Positions 7,836-17,277 are shown, numbered from the stretch's first letter. The stretch: DNA of 64,000 nt from Rubrobacter_D sp963840835 (GCA_963840835.1 CAWJAM010000001.1:124001-188000); one strand, 5' to 3'. Made by a program: numbers and translations. Notes: generated from the letters alone by a model not told the origin.

Positions 7836-9202
7836 TACAGGAAGGCCTCCTTGCGGCGGCGGGCTGTGTGCTCCTCGCCCGTCTTGGCCGTGACGAGCTC
7901 GTAGAGGATGGCCCGTTTGCCTTCCCTCGGGCGGAGGATACGCCCGAGGCGCTGGACGTACTCGCGGCGGGAGGCACTGCCGGCGAGAATCACTGCGACC
8001 CCCGCATCGGGCACGTCGACCCCCTCGTTCAGCACGTCGGAGGCGATGATGGCGCGATAGCGCCCCTCCCGAAAGCGGTCGAGTATCTCCTTGCGCTCGC
8101 GGGCCGGCGTCTCGTAGGTGACGCCCGGTATGAGGAACCTGCGGCTCAGCGCGTAGACCTCATCTACGCTCTTGGCGAAGACGATCACGCGGTCGTCCCA
8201 GTGCCTTCTCAAGAGTGTCTCGAGCGTGATGCCCTTTCTCATGGCGCCCTCCCGGATCGCACGCCGCTGGCGCGCCGCGAGTAGGGCCTCCCGCCCCCCG
8301 GAATGGCTCGTAGAGGCGACCATGATAAAGCGTTGCCAGTCCTCTGGAGAACGCATCGGCAGACGATGTTTCTCGAGGAAATCCCTGTAGACGGCCTCGG
8401 CCTGGGCGTAATCGAAGCGCTCCTGGGCCGTGAGCTCGATGGGTATGCGGACCAGCTCGTAGGGGGCGAGGTAGGTGCCTGCCAGATCCTCCGGCGAGCG
8501 CCGATAGACGATCTTCCCGGTGAGATCGGGGAGTAGGTCGTGCCCTCCGTCGGGTCGTTCCGGCGTGGCCGTGAGGCCGAGGGCGTAGGGCGCGAGGAGC
8601 ATCTTCGGGATGATCGCGTTCTTCGGTGCAGGCAGGTGGTGCACCTCGTCGTAGACGACGAGCGCGAAGCGGTCTCCGTAGCGCTCGGCGTGGATGTAGG
8701 CCGAGTCGTAGGTGGTCACGGTGAGCGGTGTGATCTCATGGTACCCGCCTCCGAGCAGCCCGATCGTGACCGTGCCGCCAAACGCGTCCTGCAGGATGGA
8801 GTACCACTGCTTTAGCAATGCCAGCGTCGGGACGACGACGAGCGTGCTCCTCCCGACGCGCTCCATGGCGCTCACAGCCACGGCCGTCTTCCCCGCGCCC
8901 GTCGGCAAGACAACGACGCCCCGCAGTCCTTCCCTGCGCCAGGCGCCGAGGGCCTCCCTCTGGTAAGGACGCGGCTCCATCGCGACGCGGGACTCCAGCG
9001 GGACTCTCTCGAAGGCGGAGGCCCCGTCTTCGTGGGGGGTCTCCGAAGCCCGCAGGCTAAGGACGGTCTCGCGGTAGGCGCTCGCGGGGGCCCGCCACTG
9101 TCGGGTCCTTCCGTCCCAGACGAAAGGCTCGGGCAGCCCGGAGGAAGCCCCGGTCGCGACGAGGGTGCCTGCTTCGTAGATTAGCTCGATCACACTCCCC
9201 AA
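7835..9202 (-). CDS. XPB-type superfamily 2 DNA helicase
   Basis: 455 residues. ATP-driven 3'-5' helicase or translocase of the XPB family. The N-terminal ~75 residues resemble the damage-recognition part. Walker A LPTGAGKT is at 99-106, the DExH box DEVH at 185-188, motif III LTATPERPD at 209-218, and motifs V/VI VLNEGVDVPDA and QRLGRILRPREGK near the C-terminus. It is the first gene of a two-gene unit with bax1 immediately downstream. Such pairs are standard in archaea and patchy in bacteria. Confidence 0.92.
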   Translation of the reverse strand: MGSVIELIYEAGTLVATGASSGLPEPFVWDGRTRQWRAPASAYRETVLSLRASETPHEDGASAFERVPLESRVAMEPRPYQREALGAWRREGLRGVVVLPTGAGKTAVAVSAMERVGRSTLVVVPTLALLKQWYSILQDAFGGTVTIGLLGGGYHEITPLTVTTYDSAYIHAERYGDRFALVVYDEVHHLPAPKNAIIPKMLLAPYALGLTATPERPDGGHDLLPDLTGKIVYRRSPEDLAGTYLAPYELVRIPIELTAQERFDYAQAEAVYRDFLEKHRLPMRSPEDWQRFIMVASTSHSGGREALLAARQRRAIREGAMRKGITLETLLRRHWDDRVIVFAKSVDEVYALSRRFLIPGVTYETPARERKEILDRFREGRYRAIIASDVLNEGVDVPDAGVAVILAGSASRREYVQRLGRILRPREGKRAILYELVTAKTGEEHTARRRKEAFL

Positions 9203-9417
9203 ATCATAACCGAGACTTCCCCCGCTCTCAGCGTCGAACTGGCCGAGTCGTGGCTGAAAGCAAACAGCAATCCGTACGGCGCCTGCTCGGGGTCGAGGAA
9301 ATATTCGATCTGGGCGGGACGGTCCGCCATTAGGTAGAATGCGGCCAGGTACAGGGGTAACAAAGCCCGAGTTGCAACGGGGGATGGGGCATTCGGGTAG
9401 ATAGAAGGAGGAAGTGG

Positions 9418-10650
9418 ATGGCTGAAGTAACCCTCGAGGAGGTAACCAAGGTCTTCGGCGAGGACGTTATCGCCGTCGACAAGATGAATCTGGACATTCC
9501 TGACGGGGAGTTCGTCGTCTTCGTCGGGCCGTCGGGTTGCGGGAAGTCAACGGCCTTGCGCATGATCGCCGGCCTCGAGGACATAAGCAGCGGCAAGGTC
9601 TTTATAGGGGATCAGGTCGTCAACGAGCTTCCGCCGCGAGAGCGGGACATAGCTATGGTCTTCCAGAACTACGCCCTCTACCCGCACATGAACGTGCGGG
9701 AGAACATGGGATTCGCCCTCAAGCTGAGGAAGATGGACAAGGACGAGATCAACCGTCGCGTGGACGATGCCGCGAAGATACTCTCCATCGAGCGTTTCCT
9801 CGACAGGAAGCCGAAGGCGCTCTCTGGCGGCCAGAGGCAGCGGGTGGCACTCGGACGGGCCATAGTTCGCGAGCCGAAGGCGTTCCTCATGGACGAGCCT
9901 CTCTCGAACCTCGACGCCAAGCTCAGGGTGCAGATGAGGACGGAGATAGCCAAGCTGCACAACAGGATCGGCACCACCTCTATCTATGTCACACACGACC
10001 AGACCGAGGCCATGACGATGGCCGACAGAATAGTGGTCCTCAAGGACGGCAAGGTTCAGCAGATAGCGACGCCCCAGATCATGTACGACCAGCCCGACAA
10101 CGTCTTCGTGGCCGGCTTTATCGGGAGCCCGGCGATGAACTTCATCGCGGCCCGCCTCGAGAAAGAGAACGGCGGACATGAGGTCGTCTTCGGCAACACC
10201 CGCCTGTCCCTGACCCAGGAAGAACTCGGTCGGGCCAGGGAGAAGGGGTACGATCCCGAGGCCTTCACGGGCAAGGATGTGATCCTCGGCATCAGGCCCG
10301 AGCATATCGAGGACTCGGAGACCGAAGCTGCTGAGGGCATCGGTGGGTCGGACGGCTCGAACACGATGGAGGTCGAGCCGCAGGTCATAGAGAGCATGGG
10401 TTCTGAGAAGTATCTGTACTTCGAGATCGGGGGCGACCAGGCAGCCCACCTGGAGAGCCTCGGCGAATTGACCGACGACGAGACCTCGGGGGATGACAAC
10501 GGGGGAGGTACCGCAGACGAGTCAGGGGAGATGATGGTCGCGAGGGTGGCGGCCGAGAGCGTCGCGAAAGAAGGTAACCAGATGCGTCTGGTCATCGACG
10601 CGAGCAAGGTGCAGCTCTTCGACCCCGAGACCGAGAAGGCGATCTTCTAG
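9418..10650 (+). CDS. ABC transporter ATPase, MalK/UgpC (CUT1 sugar) family
   Basis: 410 residues. ATP-binding subunit that powers a sugar importer. Walker A GPSGCGKST near residue 37, Q-loop FQNYALYPHM, signature LSGGQRQRVALGR near 135, Walker B AFLMDEPLSNLDA, switch His in VTHDQTEAM. The C-terminal regulatory domain has GIRPEHI as in MalK, but carries an acidic low-complexity insert (TDDETSGDDNGGGTADES, about residues 358-376) not usual for the family. ATG follows GAAGGAGGAAGTGG. The 215-base gap upstream has a possible -10 (TAGAAT, 9335-9340). Heads a four-gene importer operon. Confidence 0.93.
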   Translation: MAEVTLEEVTKVFGEDVIAVDKMNLDIPDGEFVVFVGPSGCGKSTALRMIAGLEDISSGKVFIGDQVVNELPPRERDIAMVFQNYALYPHMNVRENMGFALKLRKMDKDEINRRVDDAAKILSIERFLDRKPKALSGGQRQRVALGRAIVREPKAFLMDEPLSNLDAKLRVQMRTEIAKLHNRIGTTSIYVTHDQTEAMTMADRIVVLKDGKVQQIATPQIMYDQPDNVFVAGFIGSPAMNFIAARLEKENGGHEVVFGNTRLSLTQEELGRAREKGYDPEAFTGKDVILGIRPEHIEDSETEAAEGIGGSDGSNTMEVEPQVIESMGSEKYLYFEIGGDQAAHLESLGELTDDETSGDDNGGGTADESGEMMVARVAAESVAKEGNQMRLVIDASKVQLFDPETEKAIF

Positions 10651-10666
10651 AGAGGTTGTAGAGTGC

Positions 10667-10699
10667 GGGGCACTGAGATCTCACCCCGGTCCGTGCCCC
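10667..10699 (+). promoter_or_regulatory. Stem-loop between the ATPase and binding-protein genes
   Basis: GGGGCAC (10667-10673) can pair with GTGCCCC (10693-10699) and the loop contains the palindrome TGAGATCTCA. In sugar importer operons such hairpins commonly set the stoichiometry between subunits. No T tract follows, so a processing or attenuation site is more likely than a terminator. Inference. Confidence 0.35.
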
Positions 10700-10781
10700 T
10701 GCGTTCGTAGGTGGGTTGAGACCAGGATAGTGGCATGAGTAACGCACAGCGTTGTGTCGTCGGAGAAAGGGATGTGCACGA

Positions 10782-12120
10782 ATGACGCACGGTAGAGTAG
10801 CGAGATCCGGCGTGGCCGCCGGAAGGGGGATGAACAGGCGGGAGTTTCTGAAGCTCGGCGGCGCCGGGCTCGCCGGGGCGGCGCTGCTGGGTAGCGCGGC
10901 CTGCGGCGGTGGCAGCAGCGGTTCGGGCGACTTGATCTTCGCCATGGGGACCGACACCAGCGGCACCCTGAACAAGCTGGTGGACAAGTTCAACAAGCAG
11001 AGCAAGGACTTCAAGGTCCAGTACAGGGAGATGCCGACCGACTCGGGTGCATACTTCGACAAGCTCAGGACCCAGTTCCAGGCCGGAGGCGGCGACATAG
11101 ACATAATCGGCGCGGACGTGATCTGGCCCGCCGAGTTCGCCGCGAACGGTTGGATCCTGGACGTCACCGACAGGTTCCCGAAGAGCGATCAGGAGAAGTT
11201 CCTGCCTGGGCCCATACAGTCCCTGATGTACGACGGCAAGATCTACGGCGTGCCGTGGTTCACGGACGCGGGCCTTCTCTACTACCGGGCGGATCTCCTC
11301 GAGAAGTCCGGCTATTCGGAACCTCCCAAGACCTGGTCCGAGCTCGAAGAGATGGGCATGAAGACCGCGCAGGACCAGGGCATCGACAACGCCTTCGTGT
11401 TCCAGGGAGACCAGTACGAGGGCGGGGTGTGCAACGGCTGCGAATACATCTGGACCAACGGCGGCAACATCCTCGACCCCGCCGATCCCAATAAGGTGGT
11501 CATAGACAGTCCCGAGGCAGCGGCAGGATTGTCGGTCGAGCAGGGCCTCGTGCAGGACGGCATCGCGCCGCAGGCCGTGGCGACCTACACAGAGACGGAG
11601 ACCGACCCGGCCTTCCTGGGCAATAAGGCCGTCTTCGCGCGCAACTGGCCTTACATGTATGGGCTGGCCGGCACCTCAGGCCTTCCCAGACGTCAAGCCC
11701 GAGCAGATCGGTGTCGCTCCCGTGCCGCTCGGCGAAGGCCAGACCCAGCTCGCCAGCGCGCTCGGCGGATGGAACATGCTCATCAACTCCCAATCGGACA
11801 TGCCGGACGAAGCGTGGGAGTTCATCGAGTGGATCACCGCCCCCGAGCAACAGAAGTGGCGTTCTCTGGAGGGCGCCTTCCTGCCAACCTGGAGCTCTCT
11901 CTACTCGGACAAGGAGATCAGGGACACGCTGCCGGTCGTCGTGCAGGGCGAGGAGGCGCTCAAGAACGCCAGGTCGCGCCCGGTCTCACCCTACTACTCG
12001 GACATGTCGTTGGAGATGCAGGAGCAGTTCAACGCGGTGGTCAGCGGCGACACCTCCCCGGAGGACGCCGTCGCGTCGCTGCAGACGAGCCTGGAGCAGA
12101 TCGTCGAGGCGGGGGGGTAG
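10782..12120 (+). pseudogene. Sugar ABC transporter substrate-binding lipoprotein, frameshifted
   Basis: Extracellular sugar-binding protein of the same importer. The N-terminus MNRREFLKLGGAGLAGAALL (ATG 10830) is a Tat-type lipoprotein signal ending in SAAC; an ATG at 10782 gives a longer start with a better-spaced ribosome site. The reading frame is family-like up to AVFARNWPYMYGLAG (about 11667), then family-like sequence continues in the +1 frame (PQAFPDVKPEQIGVAPVPLGEGQ, from about 11671) to the stop at 12118-12120. Dropping one G from GGCCGGCACC restores a single frame. Both halves keep normal coding character, so this is either a very recent mutation or a sequencing error. Confidence 0.88.
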
Positions 12121-12176
12121 CCTCCGGTACATCCCCCGGCGGGCGACCGCCGGGGCCGACTAGAGAGAGGTGAGGT

Positions 12177-13094
12177 GTGACGAGCGCCAGCACAGAAAAA
12201 AAGCGGCGGGGCGGCTGGTTCAGGGAGGAGTTTGGCAACCCCGAGCGGCGTCTGGCCTACTACATGATCCTGCCGGCGCTGGTCATCATCCTGCTCATAG
12301 CGTTCTTCCCGATCATGTACTCTTTCGTGTTGAGCTTTACCGACTCGACCGTGACCGCCTTCGGCTCGTTCGTCGGGGTGGAAAACTACGTGGAAATGTT
12401 CGCGAACCCGGACTTCCTGGTGGCACTCTTGAACACCGTTATCTTCACGGTGTCTAGCGTGGCACTGGAGTTCATCATCGGGCTCGGTATAGCGCTCGCG
12501 ATCAACCGGGCCTTCAGGGGCCGCGGGCTGGTGCGGGCTGCGGTCCTGGTGCCGTGGGCCTTCCCCACGGTCATCTCGGCGGTGATGTGGCGCCTGATGT
12601 TCCAGGACCAGATCGGGGTCGTCGACGCCGTTGCCAATGGCCTCGGCATCATCAGCCAGCCGATACTCTCCGACAGCACGCTCCTGCTCATAGGGTGCAT
12701 CCTGGTCGACGTCTGGAAGACTACGCCTTTCATGGCGCTCCTGCTGTTAGCGGGCTTGCAGACCATCCCAGGGGAAGTCTACGAGGCGGCGAGGGTCGAC
12801 GGGGCGAACGTGATGCAACGCTTCTTCCGCATTACGCTGCCGCTGCTCAAGGGCACCATCCTGGTCGCGGTGCTGTTCCGTACGCTCGACGCCTACCGCA
12901 TGTACGATCTGTTCTGGGTGTTGAGCGGCCAGCAGCTCGAGTCCCTGAGCACGTTCGTGTTCACGGGCGTCCGCATAAGCCAGCTTTTGTTCGCGCAGGG
13001 GAACGCGGCGTCGGTCTTCATCTTCGTGACGTCGTTCTTGATCGCCCTGGTCTTTATAAAGATCTTCGGTATGCAGACCTCGACGGAGGAGTAG
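12177..13094 (+). CDS. Sugar ABC transporter permease, MalF/UgpA type
   Basis: 305 residues, inner-membrane subunit. Six hydrophobic segments are visible, the first at about 27-50 (LAYYMILPALVIILLIAFFPI). The EAA loop that docks on the ATPase reads EVYEAARVDGANVMQRFFRITLPLL near residues 200-225. GTG start with GAGAGAGGTGAG directly upstream. Three bases separate its stop from the next permease gene, so the two are co-translated. Confidence 0.92.
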   Translation: MTSASTEKKRRGGWFREEFGNPERRLAYYMILPALVIILLIAFFPIMYSFVLSFTDSTVTAFGSFVGVENYVEMFANPDFLVALLNTVIFTVSSVALEFIIGLGIALAINRAFRGRGLVRAAVLVPWAFPTVISAVMWRLMFQDQIGVVDAVANGLGIISQPILSDSTLLLIGCILVDVWKTTPFMALLLLAGLQTIPGEVYEAARVDGANVMQRFFRITLPLLKGTILVAVLFRTLDAYRMYDLFWVLSGQQLESLSTFVFTGVRISQLLFAQGNAASVFIFVTSFLIALVFIKIFGMQTSTEE

Positions 13095-13097
13095 AGG

Positions 13098-13958
<861 letters not shown>

Positions 13959-13971
13959 GAAGGGGAAACCC

Positions 13972-14928
13972 CTGAACAAAGAGAAGTTCTGGGCGCGCGA
14001 TCTGGAGCCCGGCTCCAGGTTGCGCGCCAGCTTCCTTGCCACCGAAACCACGGTCCGCAACGACAGCCGCGGCGTGCCCTACCTCTCGCTGAAGCTGGTC
14101 GACCGTACCGGCTCGGTCGACGCCCGCATGTGGGGAAAACTCCCCGAAGAGTTCCTCAACGAAACTCCCGCTCAGGCCTACGTGGAGGTCGAGGGGCACA
14201 CCCACGAGTACCGCGGCACCCTGCAAATAAAGCTCGACCGGCTACGCCTCCTGCGGCCCGAGGACGTCTCGGAGGAAGACTACCTCCCCACCACGGAGTT
14301 GGACCGGCGAGCCCTGGCGGCGGAACTGGAACACGCTGGGCAGGAACTACAGAACGAACACCTTAGGGATCTCTTCGAAACCATGGTCTCGGACGAGGAA
14401 TTCTGGAACGCGTTCTGCGAAGCTCCCGCGGCCAAGAGCATGCACCACGCCCGCGTCGGAGGCCTCCTGGAGCACGCGGTAAACTGCCTGCGGATCGCCC
14501 GCGAGCTGGCCGACCTCTACCCCGTGGACCGCGATCTGCTCATCTTCGGCTCCATCTTCCACGACGTGGGCAAGGTACACGAACTCTCGTGGGACAAGGG
14601 AGCCTTCGCGTACACCACAGAAGGCCGACTGCTAGGCCACGTCGTGCTCGGCGAACGCCTCGTATCGTCCTACATCGCCACCCTACCGGGCTTCCCCGAA
14701 GATCTACGCCTGAGGCTCTCTCACGTACTCATCTCGCACCAGGGCGAGACCGAGTACGGCTCCCCCGAGCGCCCCAAGACCATCGAAGCCCTGCTAGTCC
14801 ACCTCATAGACAACCTCGACGCGAGGACCGCCATGTACGTCGAGACCACAACGAACGTCAGCCCCGGCGGCTGGAGCCACCACGAAAACCCACTAGGCCG
14901 CGCCCTCTACGTCCCCGAAGACAGCTAG
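13972..14928 (+). CDS. YhaM-like 3'-5' exonuclease (OB fold plus HD domain)
   Basis: About 318 residues if it starts at CTG 13972, or 302 from TTG 14020. The OB fold begins KFWARDLEPGSRLRASFLATET and includes LVDRTGSVDARMW, which argues for the earlier start because the later one cuts the first strand. GGAAGGGG lies six bases before the CTG. The HD phosphohydrolase core is HHARVGGLLEHAVNC (residues about 160-174) and IFHDVGKVHEL, with a further HVLISHQG. YhaM enzymes degrade RNA and single-stranded DNA. It follows the permease gene by 13 bases, possibly in the same transcript. Confidence 0.85.
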   Translation: MNKEKFWARDLEPGSRLRASFLATETTVRNDSRGVPYLSLKLVDRTGSVDARMWGKLPEEFLNETPAQAYVEVEGHTHEYRGTLQIKLDRLRLLRPEDVSEEDYLPTTELDRRALAAELEHAGQELQNEHLRDLFETMVSDEEFWNAFCEAPAAKSMHHARVGGLLEHAVNCLRIARELADLYPVDRDLLIFGSIFHDVGKVHELSWDKGAFAYTTEGRLLGHVVLGERLVSSYIATLPGFPEDLRLRLSHVLISHQGETEYGSPERPKTIEALLVHLIDNLDARTAMYVETTTNVSPGGWSHHENPLGRALYVPEDS

Positions 14929-14933
14929 TCAGC

Positions 14934-15076
14934 AAGTCAGCACTTCAGCATTTCAGCCGTTTGGTTTCCGCCTCCCTCTACTGCGCACGATGAACCATCG
15001 CTAAGGTAGTCGGGTTACAAGCTGTTAGCGGCGCCTCGAGACGACTTCCTGAAATGCTGACTAGCTGAAATGCTGA
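14934..15076 (-). repeat. Repeat element, copy 3 (same core, GCTGAAAT-type arms)
   Basis: Arms are short arrays CAGCACTTCAGCATTTCAGC on the left and GAAATGCTGACTAGCTGAAATG on the right, rather than the GTCAGCACG units of copies 1 and 2. The core (about 14951-15053), read on the minus strand, again starts TCAGGAAGTCGTCTCG and contains GATGGTTCATCGTGCGCAGT matching the GGTTCGT...CAG region of the other copies. It lies between convergent genes. Confidence 0.8.
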
Positions 15077-15080
15077 AGTG

Positions 15081-15269
15081 CTACTTGTCCTCGTCTTCGT
15101 CGTCCTCGCCAGCTGCTGTGATTTCTTCTTTGAAGTCGTCGATGGCGCGGCGGGCTTCGGCGACGAAGCGGCCCATGTCCTTGGCCATCTTCGGGAGCGA
15201 GCTCGGCCCGAAGAGCACCAGAAATATGAGGCCGACGATCACCAACTCTTGGGGAGCGACGCCGAACAT
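15081..15269 (-). CDS. tatA: Sec-independent translocase subunit TatA
   Basis: 62 residues. One N-terminal membrane segment (LVIVGLIFLVLFGPSSLPKMA) with the TatA FGP hinge, then an amphipathic helix (DMGRFVAEARRAIDDFKEEI) and an acidic tail. TatA multimers form the pore for folded twin-arginine proteins. A second TatA-like gene and tatC lie at 51103-52304. The promoter overlaps a start with no ribosome site, suggesting a leaderless mRNA. Confidence 0.9.
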   Translation of the reverse strand: MFGVAPQELVIVGLIFLVLFGPSSLPKMAKDMGRFVAEARRAIDDFKEEITAAGEDDEDEDK

Positions 15270-15275
15270 AGTCTA

Positions 15276-15304
15276 AATATAACCCGCGGATGCGCACCTT
15301 ACAA
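15276..15304 (-). promoter_or_regulatory. Promoter of tatA, leaderless
   Basis: Minus strand: -35 TTGTAA at 15304-15299, 17-base spacer, -10 TATATT at 15281-15276, then six bases to the ATG at 15269. Both boxes and spacing are close to the housekeeping sigma consensus. Confidence 0.65.
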
Positions 15305-15335
15305 ACGGCCGCAACTCGCGGGCCATGGCAGCGTA

Positions 15336-15341
15336 TATACT
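15336..15341 (+). promoter_or_regulatory. -10 box (TATACT) before the leader ORF
   Basis: TATACT at 15336-15341 ends six bases before the ATG of the nine-codon leader ORF at 15348. It is divergent from the tatA promoter about 35 bases away. No convincing -35. Confidence 0.5.
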
Positions 15342-15347
15342 CACAGT

Positions 15348-15377
15348 ATGCCGTTCAACTTGGGAAACCGTAGATGA
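15348..15377 (+). CDS. Nine-codon leader ORF (MPFNLGNRR) coupled to the next gene
   Basis: ATG at 15348 opens a leaderless-looking ORF of nine codons whose TGA stop overlaps the ATG of the downstream metallopeptidase gene (ATGA, 15374-15377). The internal TTGGGA could serve as ribosome site for that gene. The arrangement would let ribosomes load at the transcript end and reinitiate. No similarity to known leader peptides is evident. Confidence 0.4.
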   Translation: MPFNLGNRR

Positions 15378-16396
15378 TCTCCTGGGGCGCGGCTCGTACG
15401 ATAGCCGTGACGCTGGCCTCTCGAACCGAGCGGGGTCCCGCTGGCGACTTCGACTACGCGCGTGCCGTAGAGACGACCCTCGACCCGCTCTCGGAGTTCA
15501 CGGGTATAGAGCTGCCGCAGGGTTCGCCGGGCGGCCGCCAGCTGAGGATCGCGGACCGGGCTGAGTGGATCGACTTCAACATCGAGGGCTTCGGACATCT
15601 GATGGAGCCCGTCGTGCAGCGGGCCGCGGCCGGCGCCGGAGATTTCACCTGGGCCGTGGGCGGCGTTACGTTGACGGCCCAGGTCGGGCTCCTGCTAGGG
15701 TTCCTCTCTTCGCGGGTCCTGGGGCAGTACGATACGGGACCGCTGCTCGCGCCGCGGCAAGCCGAAGGACCAGGCAAGGTCTTCTTCCTCGACGGGAACA
15801 TAGTCTCAGCCGCGGGAAGGCTCGGCGTACCCGTTGACGGGCTGAGGCTCTGGATCGTGTTGCACGAGATGACGCACGCGCTCCAATTCGAGGGCTATCC
15901 GTGGCTGCGACAGCACCTCGGTGCGCTTCTGGAGAGCCTGATCTCACCCCTCGCCGACCGGCTCGGCCTGCGCGAGACGCTGCAACGACTCTCCGGCAAC
16001 CTGAAGACCGGGGGCCGCTCGGTGGAGCTTCTCATGAGCCGCTCCCAACGCGATTCCTTCGACCGGATGCAAGCGGCCATGTCGGTGATCGAAGGCTATT
16101 CGGACTATGTGATGCACAACGTCGGGAAGGGTATCGTCCCCCACTACGATGACCTGAAGGAGCGCATGGCCAGGAGCAGGGTCCACCGCCCGCCCTTCGA
16201 GACCGCAGTCTTTCGTCTGACAGGCCTCGACGTCAAGCTGGAGCAGTACAGGCTCGGTGAACGCTTCGCCGAAGCAGTTGTCAGACGCCAGGGGATGGAG
16301 GGCCTGAACCGTGTCTGGGCGAGCCCCGAGAACCTCCCCTCGCTGGAAGAGGTTCGCGACCCCGGCCTCTGGATGTCGCGGCTGGGAACGCCCTGA
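15374..16396 (+). CDS. Zinc metallopeptidase-like protein, DUF2342 (F420-biosynthesis-associated)
   Basis: 340 residues. The zincin motif HEMTHALQFEGYPWLRQHL (about residues 165-183) has the HExxH zinc site, and a downstream Glu/His-containing helix VIEGYSDYVMHNVG is typical of this family. Members are named for co-occurrence with coenzyme F420 genes in actinobacteria; their substrate is not known to me. The start ATG overlaps the stop of the leader ORF. The next gene begins one base after the stop. Confidence 0.8.
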   Translation: MISWGAARTIAVTLASRTERGPAGDFDYARAVETTLDPLSEFTGIELPQGSPGGRQLRIADRAEWIDFNIEGFGHLMEPVVQRAAAGAGDFTWAVGGVTLTAQVGLLLGFLSSRVLGQYDTGPLLAPRQAEGPGKVFFLDGNIVSAAGRLGVPVDGLRLWIVLHEMTHALQFEGYPWLRQHLGALLESLISPLADRLGLRETLQRLSGNLKTGGRSVELLMSRSQRDSFDRMQAAMSVIEGYSDYVMHNVGKGIVPHYDDLKERMARSRVHRPPFETAVFRLTGLDVKLEQYRLGERFAEAVVRRQGMEGLNRVWASPENLPSLEEVRDPGLWMSRLGTP

Positions 16397-16397
16397 G

Positions 16398-16724
16398 ATG
16401 GAGAGCGGGCCAGCACCGATCTCCACTTCTCTAGGCTACGAGTTCGCCCGCGAGGAGGAGGCAAGGGCCGCAGCCTCGGACCTCGACCGGCGCTTCACCG
16501 AGCGCGAGCTCTCAGGCCTACGCATCTACCGCGTCCGCTGGAATGGCAACTACCTGGTAGAAGCAACCTTCTCCGACAATACCCCAAAGACGCGTCTCGA
16601 AGACGCCCGCGCCCTACTGAGCGAATCCGGCATCCCCGTACACCCCGACGACCTCACCGACTACAAACGGGCCACAGAAGAAGGCACAAGTCTACCCGAC
16701 TGGCTGCGCCGCTTTTTCGGCTAG
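16398..16724 (+). CDS. Hypothetical protein, 108 residues
   Basis: Not recognised. Starts at ATG 16398 (MESGPAPISTSLGYEFAREE); the frame is open upstream but only as a shadow of the previous gene. It reads as a small soluble alpha/beta protein with a charged N-terminal helix (REEEARAAASDLDRRFTEREL) and a strand-rich middle (LRIYRVRWNGNYLVEATF). One base separates it from the metallopeptidase gene, so the two are translated from one mRNA and may act together. Confidence 0.7.
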   Translation: MESGPAPISTSLGYEFAREEEARAAASDLDRRFTERELSGLRIYRVRWNGNYLVEATFSDNTPKTRLEDARALLSESGIPVHPDDLTDYKRATEEGTSLPDWLRRFFG

Positions 16725-16863
16725 TCAGCATTTCAGCTTTTTCTCTTTAGCTTCGCCCTGTCGCGTACGAGGAACCGCTGCGGGAGGAGGTCAGGTCCGA
16801 TGCCAGCGGCCTCGCCGCGAGACGACTTCCTGAAATGCTGACTAGCTGAAATGCTGACCGGCT
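16725..16863 (-). repeat. Repeat element, copy 4 (same core, GCTGAAAT-type arms)
   Basis: Left arm GTCAGCATTTCAGC, right arm GAAATGCTGACTAGCTGAAATG then GCTGACCG. The core (16731-16833), minus strand, begins TCAGGAAGTCGTCTCG and ends AAAAAGCTGAAATG, with CGGACCTGACCTCC and GCAGCGGTTCCTCGTACGCG in the middle, alignable by eye with copies 1-3. It sits at the 3' ends of two convergent genes. Confidence 0.8.
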
Positions 16864-16864
16864 T

Positions 16865-16905
16865 AATCGATTAGCACGCTGCCGCAGGCAGCGTGCTAAT
16901 CGATT
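16865..16905. terminator. Perfect 19-bp hairpin, bidirectional terminator candidate
   Basis: AATCGATTAGCACGCTGCC (16865-16883) is exactly inverted at 16887-16905 with a three-base loop. It lies between convergent genes and overlaps the stop codon of the minus-strand gene (16896-16898). It lacks a long T run; T-rich bases follow on the right (TCTTTGTT). Stem length suggests termination or mRNA end protection. Confidence 0.6.
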
Positions 16906-17198
16906 CTTTGTTGGAGGCGGGCTATTTGCTCCCTTAGGTCGTCGATCTGGTGTTCGAGATATTTCTCGCGGCCGCGGATGCGGGTGTAACCGGATTCCAC
17001 TATGGAACCCAGGCCATCGACCGCCCTGACCATAGTCCTGCCCAGGAAACGCGCTGAGATGTCGAGGCCGCCGTACGCCGACTCGCGCGCTGACCGGGCG
17101 GTTGGGGTCGTCGCGAAGGCCCCGACGGCGAAGCCGCCCACGGCCCCGACAGTGGCCCCGAGTACGAATTTGGTGGTTCCCTGGCCCAAAACCAGCAT
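16896..17198 (-). CDS. Small membrane-anchored coiled-coil protein, unknown
   Basis: 100 residues. The N-terminus is hydrophobic and Gly/Ala rich (FVLGATVGAVGGFAVGAFA, residues 11-29), like YtxH-type proteins; the C-terminus (EKYLEHQIDDLREQIARLQQ) is a predicted coiled coil. GGGAGG abuts the ATG, so the true start may be the TTG four codons on. Divergent from selA with about 95 bases between start codons. Function unknown. Confidence 0.6.
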   Translation of the reverse strand: MLVLGQGTTKFVLGATVGAVGGFAVGAFATTPTARSARESAYGGLDISARFLGRTMVRAVDGLGSIVESGYTRIRGREKYLEHQIDDLREQIARLQQRID

Positions 17199-17277
17199 CC
17201 TCCCGGCTCTTTCGAGCTTCGACGGCGCAAGTTTAGCACAGCATATGTAAGGTAAGTCTCGCCCTGATCCGGCAGGT

